This document shows positions 49,616 through 62,910 of a stretch of DNA of 64,000 nucleotides, piece by piece. Origin of the DNA: Rhytidiadelphus loreus (Eukaryota > Streptophyta > Bryopsida > Hypnales > Hylocomiaceae); contig OX344763.1 in NCBI GenBank assembly GCA_947034895.1, positions 2,482,501 to 2,546,500 on the forward strand, given 5' to 3'. The translations under genes and the position numbers were made by a program. The notes below the pieces were generated by a model. It saw nothing but the letters and a program-made list of their open reading frames with translations. It was not told the DNA's origin and did no database searches. The stretch's first letter is position 1. Each line of letters opens with the position of its first letter.

Positions 49616-50402
49616 TCCCTACAAAATTTATTATTTTGCATATCTATCTATATAGGATCTTACATTGGACTAATAGAAGAATGTATAGAAGAAATTTGAG
49701 CTATTTTGACTCTGTAGGTTGTAAGATATTTGTGTTCAAAGTGAAGAAAACAGAGTTATTTTGCACCTTGTGTGACTAGATTACTGTATAAGACTTTGTA
49801 TCTTTTGAACTTAAAATTTTTGCACTACATATGCTAATTCTATAAATTTTTATGTTGAAAACTTGATTTTCATTCTTTAAAAAATTGTTAAGTAGACATA
49901 GGTACAAGATAGAAGGAAAAACTAAATTGTTAATAGTTCTAAAATGGAATTGAAATACATTAATTATAATTGTGAGATTCTACTACCAAGCAAACAAACC
50001 CCTTGTGAAACTTGTCTTTTTATGAAAATTGTGCAAATTGATTGAGAAATGAATCCAATTTGTTATTTTTTCATGAAGATGCTCCTAACTTTCACATCAC
50101 TAATCCAAATGGATGAATCAAAACTCTCCATGAAGAAAATAATAGTATGTGAGAAACAAATTTTTAAATCTTTTATGATAATTTTTTTTATTGTTGTTGT
50201 CACCTCATAAACTCTATTTTGTGCTTGTTGTGGTATGATATTTTCTCTTGAGCATTTATTGAAATAAAAATTATATTCCTATAAAATTAATGTGTTTTTC
50301 TATCTTTGGAAAAAACTTCAAAGTGCCAAGCTAAAAATTGAGCTCATATGAACCTACCCAAACTTTCATTTGTCCCTCAAAAGGACAATGGTCATTTAAG
50401 GA
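49616..50402. mobile_element. TTAA-type element T4 (about 787 bp)
   Basis: The left end is TTAA then TCCCTACAAAATTT; the right end GGACAATGGTCATTTAAGGA is followed by TTAA (50403-50406). The palindrome TGTCCCTCAAAAGGACA lies just inside the right end, as in T1 and T3. The left terminus is only weakly inverted. Confidence 0.6.
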
Positions 50403-50406
50403 TTAA

Positions 50407-53400
50407 TTTAGGTATTATTCATGCAAGTACTATATGATTTGAAAAATAAACTTTGACTTATTTTTTAATTAAGGTAAATCAAGGGTGGTTTACACCAAGG
50501 CTAAACCAAACATTTAAAGGTATCACACTTTTTGAATGTGACCATGGAACTAATTGGAGGCAAGAGGCTATGACAAAAAAAATAGTGATGACACTTTACA
50601 TGGTCTTGGTATAAACCCAAGAAAAAACATAGCTAGGTCATATTTATTTTATTATTAGATACTTGGGGGATTCACTCAATGTATTCTTTGGATCACATGT
50701 AAACAAAATCTTTGACCCCCTATCTTATATGGTAAAAAATCATTTAAATCATTTGAAAAAATTATAGTATGTTTTACTATGTTGGAAGTTCATATTGTGA
50801 ATTTTTGAAAATTTTCTTTATCTGAAATAATTACTTACAAATTTTGTAAGAAAATAAATACATTGTATAGTTGAAAAAAAAACTCGACCCCCTATTTTAT
50901 ATAGTAAATAATATTTGAATTTCCAATAAACAAAGGTTTGGTTAAAGTTTATGTATACCAAAGTTGGATACAATTGTCATTCAAATGCAATCTTGATAAA
51001 TATTTGAAGTGAAAATACATCCATTTTAGTGCAATCTTCAATTGTGCATTTGGATATCTTGTTGAATTCAATTGAATCCAAAAAAAAATTCACATAAAAG
51101 ATATATTGATTATGTAACAACACCAAAAAATTTGGAGCTAAATCAAAATTTATCAAAAAGTAAATAGAGATAGAAATTTACTTGATCGCACGTGATGTCC
51201 AAAGAATACATTGAGTGACCCCCCCGGGATTAGATATGAAATTGTGAACCACAAGATTAATTAAATAAATCTATGGTAGAGAGACTTTAGCATAGTATGT
51301 CCCCTTAAAATTCCATTAGGCCTACCTCAAATAAGTAGATAAGAAAAAAACTTCCTAAAACTAGCATAATATTACGTACTTGTCCATGTAGGATTCCAAG
51401 TAGATTTTTCATCAATAGGGAATGTCATGGGCCTTTTCCAAATTGTAATCCCAATTTCGACAACTACTTGGTTCTTGGCTTCAATCACTACTTAAAAAAT
51501 TCAAGAGGTTCCAAACTCTAATCTTGATAGAAACCACATACCCTTCAATAAGGTAACCACTCCCAAATGCATTTTTTTATGGTACAACAATCTAATATAG
51601 TTAAATATCAATATTTTGCAATCGGGTTTGCAATGAGGTTATCAACAACCTTTAGAAAAATTGAACCAAAGTTGTTTCATAACTTTTCAACATTGTGTGG
51701 GGTAATATTTTGTAAATATTCAAAGTTGAAAGCATAGGACACCTATACATTTGACTAGATTGCTCTTCAATAGACACCTTTAAAGCACAAAAGTGTTTCC
51801 ATTTCCATTCATTTGGTTTTTCTTGAAAACTTGTGGTGTTTTTGAGTAACTTTAGGTAGCCATTTAAGGCCAAATGTCAACCAAGGAGAACAAAAAGGTG
51901 TATTTGGGGGCAACTTCCTTACTTTATTCATTCAAGATCTTATGTGAAAAAAAAATTAAAAAATTAATCCACACAATACTACATGTTTTAGAGGTCCAAA
52001 ATTGCAATTTATTTGTCTACATGCTTTTAAACAAGTACATGGGAGATGGGACACTCAACTTCTAATATCTTTAATACAAAATTGATAAATGCCAATTTAA
52101 TGGTAAACATGTTCGACATTGAATCAGTTCACTAAGTTACCCTTCTAATTAGGTTGTCTAATCTAATATATAGGTACATGATGGAAAATTAGATTTCAAA
52201 AATTTGCAACTTGAATACATAATAAAAACTCAAAAGTATCATGTTCATCATTTTATTAAGTGCAAAAATTAATACCAAATGTCAAGAAAATGATGTTGGA
52301 CAACCTAATGAAAATATTTGGTGTACTCACCGTTAGTTAGCATATCCTATAGTTGTTCTTATTACAAAACTATTAGAATTGACTTGAAACATAACATAAC
52401 ACTTCAATTCTCTCATTTGTCATTGTTTACAAAATTGAACTACTACTAACTTTCATCTCATTAGAAGGAATAGAATGATATAAATACTTTGTGTAGATGT
52501 CAATTTATCCAATCAAATATGATTAATTACATTCTTAAAACAAACATTTTTAGCTAATAGTTTTAACATAGAAAAAGAAATCTACATGACTTTTGTAATA
52601 TTTATCAAATTAACATGAAATCAAGCTTCACATGTAGAGCATGATGATTAGAAACTCTCTTAAAATTTGCATACAATAAGAATTCCACACATATTAATTT
52701 CCTCAAGATTGACCAATCTCTACCAGTAGGGTTGTCCATTGATTTTGGTGAACATAAGAACCTACTTTTCTGCTCACCCACTTTGGCAAGACAATTGGTG
52801 AAGTTCTTCTTGTCTTCTAATGCTTTTCTACCCATTGATGGAGCATGACAAGAGTCCCTAATTCAGAAGCAAGTAATGCAATTGCATTGTACAAAGGCCT
52901 TCAAATATAAGAAAGAGCGGTGCTAAATCCAAATGAAATATGTACAAAATACATTAAATATCACCTATAAATTTCAGTGGTCTTTATTTTAGTTTTTTAG
53001 TGGGTTTTTGCACATATTGCAATGGTTGATTTATCAACATGCATGGATATGAATTTTTTGCCATTGTGATTTATTTAATACATGAAAAGCAAGGCATATT
53101 ATATAATGATTTGAAAATCTAAGTTTTGTCTAGGAATGTGTACCTATAATTGCCACATATTGCAATTCATCAAAGAGTAAATAGAAATTAAGTAGACACT
53201 AAGCATAGTTCTTATTGTTAAACACAAATAATTTTTATTGGATATTTTTGGCAAGTGAATGAAGATTCCAAAGCATTTTAGCATGCATTATTGGGACATT
53301 GTATAAATAAGTTATGAATTTTCAAAGTACTATGTGAAGTTCTACCAAAAATAGGTACTAGACAATTATAATTAGATTATTAGCATTGCTTCTTCATCCA

Positions 53401-53640
53401 AAATGTAAGTGTTGCATTCTTAACACCAATGATTATGATGTCACACATATCTTACCGACGTTTTATTATGTCTTCCCACCACATTAATTCATGTTTTATA
53501 TTTGAGGCGTTAATACTTAGGCATAATTGATAATTGACACTAGTGCCTTAATTCAAAAAAATTGGTACTACAAATAAGGTGACATTTGAAGGTTTGTATA
53601 GGGAAGATTGACATTCACTTGAGATTACAATAGATAAATT
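50407..53640. other. Gene-free A+T-rich stretch
   Basis: No gene recognised. About 52700-52850 aligns with the two flanks of the 890-bp hAT-like element (27.1 and 28.07 kb). Other frames are short and featureless. Confidence 0.45.
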
Positions 53641-53649
53641 AAAATTTGT

Positions 53650-54340
53650 GAGATTGGCATTCACTTTGAATTTTCTTTAACTTTAAAGTTTTGCACTATA
53701 AAGTTTGAATTAATTTATTTTAATGTTGAAGAATTGAATTGAGAATTTAGAAAAAAAAATTTGAAAGAGAAAATTAACTTTTCATTCTTAAAAAATTGTT
53801 AAGTAGAAGTAAATACAAGATAGAAGGAAAAAACAAATTGTTGACAACTCTAAGATGGAATCAAAACTCATTGATTCCGATAGTGAGATTATTCTAGCAA
53901 GAAAACTTAACCTTATAAATTTTAATTTGATTTTTTTAATTGTGTAAATTGAGTTCAAGGACGAATTCAATATATTATTTTCTCAAGAAGATGCAATAGT
54001 TGCCAACAAAACAAGAACCTCCATAACTTTCACTTTACTAATTCAAATAGAATTAATAAAAACTTTCCTTGTAGACAAAAATATAATCTATGAGAAAAAG
54101 AAATTTAGAAATTTATTTAAAGTTTTCTCAATTTTGTTTTGTTGCCGAGTAAACTAAAAAGAGAGCTTATTGTAGCATAACTTTTACTACTAGGCACCAA
54201 TAATTATACTCCTATGAAGCGAATGTTTTTCTTTTCTTTTTGAGAAAAAAGTTTTAAGAAATCACGTCAAAAAATTTAAGATCCCACAAGCCAACTTGAA
54301 ATCCATTTTGTTTCCCAAGGGGAATTTGGTCCTTTAGGGG
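53650..54340. mobile_element. TTAA-type element T5, left-truncated
   Basis: The right end TTTGGTCCTTTAGGGG is followed by TTAA (54341-54344), with the palindromic TTTCCCAAGGGGAA inside. The interior matches T3 (AAAAAATTGTTAAGTAGAAGT-like text). No left terminus found. Confidence 0.6.
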
Positions 54341-54344
54341 TTAA

Positions 54345-55040
54345 AATAGAATTGCACAATTGTATTTGATTGTTTAGTGAGAAAATAATTTTCCAAAAAG
54401 ATTGGTATGTATTTTTAATATTATTTTTCACCAAACTTGCCCTACAACTATGGCAATTTGTACTCTATTGACCAAGGTTCACATACTATATGACTAAATC
54501 TTTTAAATCTGATGCCAAATTTTTTATTGCCACATTTATAATGAGTACAATGTATTTCAATTTGAATTTTAGCACATTTAAGTTTTTTTAATAATTTGGA
54601 TTAATTATCAAAATCTCATTTGTAACCATTGCTACATTAATTTTTTTGCTACATTATTGATGTATGTAACCCTGAGTTTCTAAGGTGAAAAGTGCTAAAT
54701 ATAATATTTTAAAATTAATGCTGACTAAATTATTATTTTTTAGCACCAATTTCCACCAAAGACAATTTTTTTGTGACACGAATTTTGCACCCTCATTGAT
54801 AGAGTAAAATAGTGCAACAAATATATATCTTGTAAAGTAACTTCACCTAATTGTGACATATTTCTAAAACTGATCCTATCAAGTTCTTGCCTAAAATTTA
54901 TAATTTCTATTTATGAGAGCCTAAGATCGATTTTGCACTGAAACAATTTTGAGTATTTTAATAATTCATAGTTTATTCATATGGTGTCCAAAAAATGCAT
55001 TTTTAGATAATTTACAGTCTCTATTTACTATGCAATGACA
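54345..55040. other. Gene-free stretch
   Basis: No recognised features. Confidence 0.4.
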
Positions 55041-55249
55041 CTAGCATGTGAGCCTAGAATTGCAAGCCTACAAGCCTTGAACCTAGGTATGAGTAGGTAT
55101 CCTATGACCATTGAAGATGTCTATAATATATAAACTTATAATATAGGTATCCAATAACCACGAAAGGTGCTTATAACATGAACAACTAAAATACAAGTGC
55201 TTATGAGCTCTTGTGCTTATGAGCTCAAGATCCTAGACTCACATGCTAG
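55041..55249. repeat. Inverted-repeat element, 209 bp
   Basis: CTAGCATGTGAGCCTAG at the left and its inverse CTAGACTCACATGCTAG at the right (one mismatch in 17). No clear target duplication. Probably a MITE of unknown class. Confidence 0.6.
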
Positions 55250-56830
55250 CAACTATGTTTCACCATGCTCATGATCCAACAAAAAACATTTGTAATTCAA
55301 TTGTGACCATGCTCAAATCCTTCCTTAGACAATCTTAGGTGATGTTACCAACCAATTTTCATTTATTCTTATTGGTAGAATCACACCCACCTTTGAATGC
55401 ATCTATGCAAGAAAAAAATGGATACAATCATTCACATGTGTAATTTCATCCATAAATGCATTTATTATTGATAACTTACACTTAACCTATAAAAGTTGTT
55501 GAATACTTCAAGATTTGATGATGTTCAAAGATTTGTGATAAAACAATGTTTGAAAGATAAAATTAGTGTTTTTGTTTGAATAAAATTATTTATAATAACC
55601 ATAAATTACAACCACTTGGTTAGATATGCTCATACTATTACCAATAATATATATAATAGAAATAAAATTAATCATTTCAAATTTGGATTATTAATTTTGA
55701 CAATTTTTTAATGGTAATTTTGTAGCAAGCTTCAAATGCAAGACTTTAATCCCTAAAGGTCCAAAGTGTTCTCTAGAATTGCCAATTTGAGAAAAAATAT
55801 CTTAAAGTACTATTGGAAGAATATTTTGGAATACATATACAATAAAAGTTGTAGATTTTGAGTTTTAAATTCCATCCGTATATTTTGATATACAAATGAT
55901 ATCACCAATATTTTTTTATAAATTTTGATAGGAAAATATTAAAAAATTCCCTCTAAATTCGATTACAAGAAAAATATTATCATTTTTTGAATAAAATTTG
56001 TTGGAATGGATTTTTAGAATGTTTTGTGTTTTTGAAATTATAACTTCATTTTTGCAAATCCAATTTTGAACTAGAATTTTGGCTAAGCAACCACTTGACA
56101 TACTTTCACATTTGTAATTTTAGAAAAGCATGTACTCTAGTAACACTGAATCCAACCATTAGATAGAACAACAACTTGATAAAGTATTTCCACAAATTAG
56201 AAAGACTTCCATCCAAGCATTAATAAATTTCAATCCAAAAATTGGATGTCAGAGCAATAAAGAGATAACTATGATAATTTTTTCAAATTCACTCCTATGA
56301 TACTTTTAAAGTCCAAAAGTTATAGAATACATTTTTTTTTTTACTTTTTTTAAAAACATTTCCACAAAATAATTTTCAAAATTAGTATGGAAAAATGTTA
56401 CACAATTTGCATGTACTTCATGAAAAATTCAAATGAATGAAATAACAACTCCAATTGGCTAAAATCAATTTTTTTCTTGTCTATCCTCTTTCTTTTTGTG
56501 GACACTTGGACCTTCACAAATTGAATATTGGCAAATTCTAATATCTTTTGAGAGGGATTCGACCATTTCATCTATTTTTTAACCAACTAATTCAATACAA
56601 AGATAACCACTGCCCAAATGAGGTACAATTTTCATTGTTTTTTGTATTATGCAACAATTTTTTACCACTTGGCATAACTACAACCATAACATGCTGATTA
56701 TTTTTTGGGAAGGAAATTTTCATTTTCTTCGGTCAAAATAGCTTCATTATGACTATTTTGTTACATTATCACTATTTCATAAGACCAATAGCCAAATTTC
56801 ACCAAAGTATCACCTAATTTCAACATAGAT
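55250..56830. other. Gene-free A+T-rich stretch
   Basis: TTAA followed by TCCCTAAAGGTCCAAAG at 55746-55766 looks like another TTAA-element terminus without a found partner. No gene. Confidence 0.4.
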
Positions 56831-56836
56831 GTCACC

Positions 56837-56979
56837 AAGTACCACCCAAATACCACATGAGTATCACCCCAAGTATCACCCAAGTATCACCCAAGTATCA
56901 CCCAAATATCACCCCAAATATCACCCAAGTACCACCCAAGTATCACCCAAGTATCACCCAAGTATCACCCAAGTATCAC
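56837..56979. repeat. 11-bp minisatellite (AAGTATCACCC), about 13 copies
   Basis: Unit AAGTATCACCC with variants AAATATCACCC and AAGTACCACCC, in direct array. Confidence 0.92.
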
Positions 56980-57420
56980 ATGACCAGTGAGGGAATAGCT
57001 GGCTACTTCTCCCAAATGATGAAAACAAATCACTGACAATTCTGTAGAAAATTCTCCTGATTTTTTGGGGGGCTGACCGTCCCCTTCCTGAAAATCCGAG
57101 GCATTATTGGCATGTTCCCCAACGGCCATGCAAGTGTGCAAGGGAGTGAGGCTTTGGTACCTCCCCCCAATTTTGTGCCAATGGAGCAAGTGAAACCACT
57201 GCCAGCGAGGGTCAAAAGTACCCACAGAAAAAGAGGACGCAGGCAATGTGAAAGTCATTTCCTTGTCACGAGTTCAATGACACTTTGTTGATTTTTCCTT
57301 TTGTGTGACAATTGAAGAGATCCATCACACACAATGGATCAGCATTGTTTTGCTGCAGCCCCTTTCCAGCAAAGTTCTGGTCATGTTCCTTGGCCTCCAT
57401 TGCAAAGGTAAGGTAAGGTA
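56980..57420. other. G+C-richer island, possible gene start relic
   Basis: Less A+T-rich than its surroundings. On the plus strand an ATG at 57334 opens MDQHCFAAAPFQQSSGHVPW and, four codons on, reaches a good donor (AAAG|GTAAGG at 57407/57408). On the minus strand a 97-codon frame (56965-57258) is also open. Neither is recognised and no following exon was found. Confidence 0.3.
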
Positions 57421-57777
57421 GCCCGGGGATGGAGACCGTACATCAGTTTCCATCATCAAACAAATTAACTTCACCACGACTAGGGTGCCTCACTGGTGCT
57501 CCGTTGCCCACAGCCAAAATAAAAGTAAAAGTAATCTTCTAATTTTTTTACTTCATAGAAACTTCTAGAATTCAATAACTTTCACATTGTAGGTCCAACG
57601 CCATGAAACAAAGTCTATGCACCCTTCCTTCCAGAAAACTTTCTGACGGTACCAAGAACGTAACAAAACAAAACAAACAACCTAATTTAAGGTATTTTAG
57701 AGATCACTATGATGCCTTTTGAAATGTGGACTAACTTTATTCACTAGCACAAAAAGATTCATTACTATCGGTAACTA

Positions 57778-57925
57778 AGGTAACTTTGCCTATGACATGC
57801 AAATTGGGAGCACATTCCAGTTCTGAAATGTGCACCACTAGAATAATTTTGCCTGTGATGGTCTCCCTCCGATTTTGACTGTAATGGACTCCCTTCTATT
57901 TTGCCTGTCATAGGTAGACTTATCT
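57778..57925. mobile_element. TA-flanked MITE, 148 bp
   Basis: Ends AGGTAACTTTGCCTATGACA and TGTCATAGGTAGACTTATCT (imperfect inverted pair), TA at each side (57776-57777, 57926-57927). The first 90 bases recur almost unchanged at the window end. Confidence 0.75.
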
Positions 57926-57940
57926 TACTACAAGGTAATA

Positions 57941-58245
57941 AGTTAGTTTGCTCTTAAAGCGACCTTTTTAAGAGTTGATTGGATTTAGGGGAAGTTAAAT
58001 TCCTTGAAACAATTTTCATTGAATTTATGTAGTAAAGAAAATGGAATTAGCACCAAACCCAAGTTGTTTCATATTTTTTGGACCTTTAAGAAATTAGTTA
58101 CAAATTTTTGAAGTTGGAATGTAGTCATCACTAACAACAATCTCCATCCTCCTAAAATGTACACTATTGGTACATTGAGAAAGCAAAATGTACTTCTATG
58201 CTAGTGGTTGCTTTTAGAATAGGGTCAGTTTTAGAGCTCTCTACT
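57941..58245. mobile_element. TA-flanked MITE, 305 bp
   Basis: Ends AGTTAGTTTGCTC and GAGCTCTCTACT, with TA on both sides. Reverse-orientation relative of 27744-28040 (shared CCAAACCCAAGTTGTTTCAT-like text). Lies 15 bases from the previous MITE. Confidence 0.65.
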
Positions 58246-58343
58246 TATAACTAAAATTGTTTACATTAGAGGGGATTCAACTCCTCTGGAGAGTTGTGAG
58301 TTCTCCTAGGCTAGGAATAGCCCTGCAACAATCCGCAAGTATT

Positions 58344-59148
58344 GCCTGATGTGGCATGGCGACTACCACGTCAATTTTTTTTTCTAAAATAAAATAAAAT
58401 TCAACTTGTTGTTTCATTTAAATTTTTTTTTTAAAAATTCAAAAAATTCAAAAAATAAATAAATCTGACAATGGCCGTTCTTGGACTGTCGAGGGAACAA
58501 TGCCAAGAATAAGCCTAAAACAACCCTCCCGACCTCCCAAATCTCCTCTAATGGAATAAACATTTGAGCATTATTGTAAAGACTTAAAATTGTATTGGTT
58601 TTGTTGGCAATTGAAAGGAAATTCTAGATTATCTTAGCATGTAGTTTTGGGACACTCTATGAATAAGTTATGAAATTTTCAAAATTCTCATTACAAGTGT
58701 ACATAAAATGGACCCAAAATGGACCCTACACTTTCATGTTTAGAAGATGTGCATTTTAAGGTATAAATATATAGGGGTTGGTTTAGTTAAAAGGTTAAAG
58801 TTCTAGATGTATTTATATTTCTATTACAAGTCACAAACAATTTAGGTCCCATCCTTTAGAAAATCTTTTTTTGGGCAAGAATTATTGGTAATTAAATATT
58901 TTCTTGTGGTAATAACAAAAAAAAATACTTCCAATGGACTCTTAACTCACTTTAGAAGGGTGGTTATAAACATTAGATGTTATATGAGGCCTCCGAGAGA
59001 CTATCTGTCCATGGTTCCCTATATGAATCATGGACGGATAGTTAGCTTATTTAATAATAAAATAATAATAATAATATTTTTTGAGTATTAAATATTTTTT
59101 TTTCATACATTCTGACGTGGCAATCTCTTTGCCACATCGGACTGCTAG
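58344..59148. repeat. Diverged long inverted-repeat element
   Basis: GATGTGGCATGGCGACTACC then ACGTCA at the left pairs with TGACGTGGCAATCTCTTTGCC ACATC (inverse) near 59113-59140. Between them are A+T-rich filler and a small hairpin CTATCTGTCCATG / CATGGACGGATAG (59001-59041). No gene. Confidence 0.45.
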
Positions 59149-59929
59149 TTCTGCGATGTTCCCACAGTCCGGGAATGTTGGGGAATTTGCAGTCTTTCAA
59201 TGGCCTTAAAAATCATCTAATGCACAAGTGCATGTTAGAGTCAATGGATGAATCACTAATGGATTGAGAGAAGAACCAATAGCTTGGGAGATCTACTAAT
59301 AACCAAAAAAATCCTTTTCCAAGATGATGATGATCATGGCTTGTGATTGGAGGAGGTGTCTTCATCTTTTCTTAGTACGATTCCCTTCCTACCTTTGAAG
59401 AATTCACTAATTCCATTCACAATGCCATCCTCCTATCTTGTCAATTACTATCATTTCAATTTCTTGAAGAAAAATAGCTTATTACTACAATATTAACCCT
59501 TAACCCCTTAACGCCTTGATCTTTTATCTAATTTTGATACATTTTTACTTATATCTTTCTATAGAAATATCATTTTTGCAATTTCATGAAATTGATCATT
59601 AAGAAAGGTTGTCTTTTCAAGATTCAAGTGTTACATTGGATGAATGAAAAGTTAATTGGACAGAATAGCGCCTTGAAGCCCTCTATTCATCGTCCAGAAT
59701 ATGGACGTTAGAGCATTTAAATGTTAAAGGTCTTGAAAACCCCCAATTGTCGGACACAATATGGTGTTTTTTTGTATATTTGACAGAAGGTATATGAATT
59801 GTAGTATACAATAGTGACAAAAGTTTGTATTTATGTTCATTCAAATCCAATGAGACATGGTAGTCCCTCCTATATGTTTTAGAAGTTCCTACATTTGACT
59901 CAAAAGTGTGGACAAGTGATGTTGTAGTT
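59149..59929. other. Gene-free stretch
   Basis: TTAA then CCCCTTAACGCCTTG near 59500-59520 may be another TTAA-type terminus. Nothing else recognised. Confidence 0.4.
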
Positions 59930-61400
59930 ACATATCTTTGTTAGAAGGGAGACTTTGTATTGTCTTTAGAGGGGGAGTTAGGTTATTTTTAATTGAGGGA
60001 ATGTGAGTGGAAGCTAAGGATTGTGTTATGGTAGTGTAGTAGTGGTTAGGGATGGTTTTGTTTATATCTAGTAGTTGTAGAAGTAATTGATTATTTTCAA
60101 TGTTTAGTTTATATAGGTATATGTAGGTGGAACACTTAATAACAATGTTATTTATGGCCAATAGAGTGTCAATGATGTATTTTTTGGAGATTTGAAAGTG
60201 CTTATGAAGTTGATGGTGCATTAGAGTGTAGGTTGATCTTTGAGCTCTAGCAATGAATGCAATTAGTGGTTGTATATTCCATCCTTGTATTCCAATGTTG
60301 GTGGTGAGTTGGTTGTATTTAAGTAGTTTGTAGTGGATTGAATCTTAGTTGAATATGTCATTGCACTAAGGTGAATTCTATAAATTTTTGTTTGGCAAGT
60401 GTTGGCAAGAATTGTAGGAGGAGAACCTAAGAAAGGTGTAGTACATATAAATGCAAAGAACACCAAGGTATATATAATTTGGAAATGCATGTGCAATATG
60501 TATTGTTAGGCCAAGTGTATGGATATAGCCAATTGTGTACCATGTATTGCAAGGGGTGATTTTCAAAAGTTCTTGCATTGATGAGGAGGTGGCATCAAGA
60601 GTTTTTGTATGAAAGTAATAGTTTATGTATGGCTTGAATGACTTTGTTATATCGTATTTGTAGAGCTTTGATTTTGGGGTGATTGTATGAATGTAAGATG
60701 TGACAAAGTATATAGTTGATTGAAGGATATTATGTTGGCCAAAAGAGGTGTTTTTGAACTAGGTGTTTTTGAACTTGCCTTATATATTGACCATATCAAA
60801 TTTGAGTAAGTGTTAGATCTGGGCCTTTGAAATGTTTATGTTTTACTAGATTTGATTTGATAGAGTGTTGTCAATATCTCTATTATCTAGTCATTTGTTA
60901 ATATTGGGGAATTGTTGTGCCCATTGTGCATTGATGGTGTTGTTGTATTTTTTGAGATAGGATTTTAGGAATTTTATTATACTTAGTTGTACGAGGTCTA
61001 CAAGGAGATGACTGATCATCTTATGTAGATAGTAAGGTATGTTCGTTGAGTGTGTCCGTGGTCTTGTTTTGGGTGTCGGTGTTCTTTTTCATATCCTAGT
61101 ACTTCAAGATAGTTAGCAATATCATTTTGGTGAATGTCAACATGTGCTCTGACTTTGTAGATAAATAGTAAGCAATTTGGTTGTGTAGGAAGTTGATGAT
61201 GGAGGAGAGGATGGTTTTGCTTAGATGATAAATTGAACCAATAGAGAGAAAAAATTGTATCTTGTAGCTTTGAAAGTTGTTTACGAACAACAAGTGTAGT
61301 CTTCACTCTTTTGAGAGTGGACAACATTATTTCAATGTTGTTCTATTGCTTTGAGTATTGTATTGTGGTGGCAAGTTATTAATTGATGCAATCTTTTCAA
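59930..61400 (-). pseudogene. Decayed LINE (non-LTR retrotransposon) 3' part with RNase H remnant
   Basis: The minus strand reads LLFIYKVRAHVDIHQNDIAN then YLEVLG at about 61165-61085, matching the last RNase H block of LINE polyproteins (KVKAHxGIxGNExADxLAKxG), with the Gly/Glu positions altered. About 450 bases further 3' (60715-60600) it reads CHILHSYNHPKIKALQIRYN then KVIQAIHKLL, like the His/Cys segment that follows RNase H in some LINE proteins (GHxLxxCxHPxxK...RHNxxxxxI). Frames are broken by stops and shifts between pieces. Reverse transcriptase would lie at higher coordinates but was not recognised. Confidence 0.55.
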
Positions 61401-62657
61401 ATTGTGATGATATCATTAGGATAAAAAAAAACATCAATTAAACGACAACATTGTATGAAAATCAATACCAAATTGAATGAAAAGTATTGGAAAATTGTAC
61501 ACTACATAACACCAATTCCCATCATGCACCCAAGATTCATGAAATTATGAAAATGCTCAATTTGCACTAGTTTTACTCTAAAATAGTCATTTTGAACAAA
61601 ACTCTACGCTAAAAAATCTAATCTATTTTGCCACAACTAATTCACAATCTTAATTCAAAAATTCAAAAAAATTGCACCCCATATTTTTGATATATGCACT
61701 ATCATGCAAAAAAAATAAAAATGGAAAACATATCTAAATGATCTAGATGAAAAACTTCACACTAAAAGAGTGTTTTGTCATAATATTTTGTACATAGATA
61801 TTTCATTGATTACAATTGAGTAATTTCCAATTCTTATAAAATAGGTCTTTACAATTGCAACTTTGTAAGAATCCTATTTATCTTGTTTAAACTATTTTAG
61901 GATTTAAAAAGAAATTAAAATTTGACTTTGAAAAGTTCAAAACCTTAGGTTGATTTTAATGGGCATAAAAATACCACTTAACGCTGCCAATTTTCCAACC
62001 ATTTTTATAAAATGTTTGTTGTTTTTATGTTTTTTTAGCCATTTTTATGTAACTCCAGAACTCCTTCAACTCCACACTAATAAATTCATTGATAGTGTCT
62101 CTTTCAAGCTTGTAGATTGAAATGAAGGGTTCGAGATTAAGTTTCAAACTTATGCCAATGCACTAACTTTCTTAGATTATCCTTGCAAGACAAAATTTTA
62201 GCCAATCATAATTATAAGTTTAACTACTACAATTTTTTCTATAAGGAAGATGAATCTAACTCAAAATCATCCCAAATCATGACTAGTGTAGTTTGAATGA
62301 TTAAATTTTAACAACACATATGAAAACTTCAAATTTCAAATTCAATAATAATTTCTACTAAATTTGAAGAAATATGGGTAAAAAATAGTGTGATATGAAT
62401 GTATAATGTACTTAGAATTTATTCAAATTAAATAATTTGTACTTCTTCCTTGTGAATCAACATACCAATGTATGCATTATTTAAAAACTACATTAAGTTG
62501 TAGTTCATTGTATTTGCAATTTGCAAGAATATTAAGCGTTTGTAGAAATTAAAATTAATAACCAAATATTATTTGAAATTTTCATTTAGTACAAGAAAAT
62601 AATTGATTACATTTTATTTTGAAACCACAAATTAAAAAGAAAATTCACTCAAAGTCC
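61401..62657. other. Gene-free A+T-rich stretch
   Basis: No gene recognised. Confidence 0.4.
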
Positions 62658-62665
62658 CTCAGAAC

Positions 62666-62902
62666 GGTCGGGGTGAACTGACCCCCTCGCTCGTCCCGAA
62701 GGAAACCCCTGAATTTTTAAATTTCCCATGCATGATAAAATTTGCAATTTTTGAGTTCATATTTGCAATCAAAGACCCCAAATTAGTTAGGAGAGATGTA
62801 GAGCGGTATACATTTTTTGGGCACAAAATAGGGGGTCTTTTTTTTACTTGCACCCCCTTAATTGACTTGGGGGAACGAGCAAGGGGTCAGTTTACCCTGA
62901 CC
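62666..62902. mobile_element. MITE with 8-bp target duplication CTCAGAAC, 237 bp
   Basis: Ends GGTCGGGGTGAACTGACCCC and its inverse (GGGGTCAGTTTACCCTGACC), arms of about 32 bases, flanked by perfect CTCAGAAC (62658-62665, 62903-62910). An 8-bp duplication suggests hAT or a Mutator-like class; the GGT terminus is not typical hAT. Confidence 0.85.
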
Positions 62903-62910
62903 CTCAGAAC

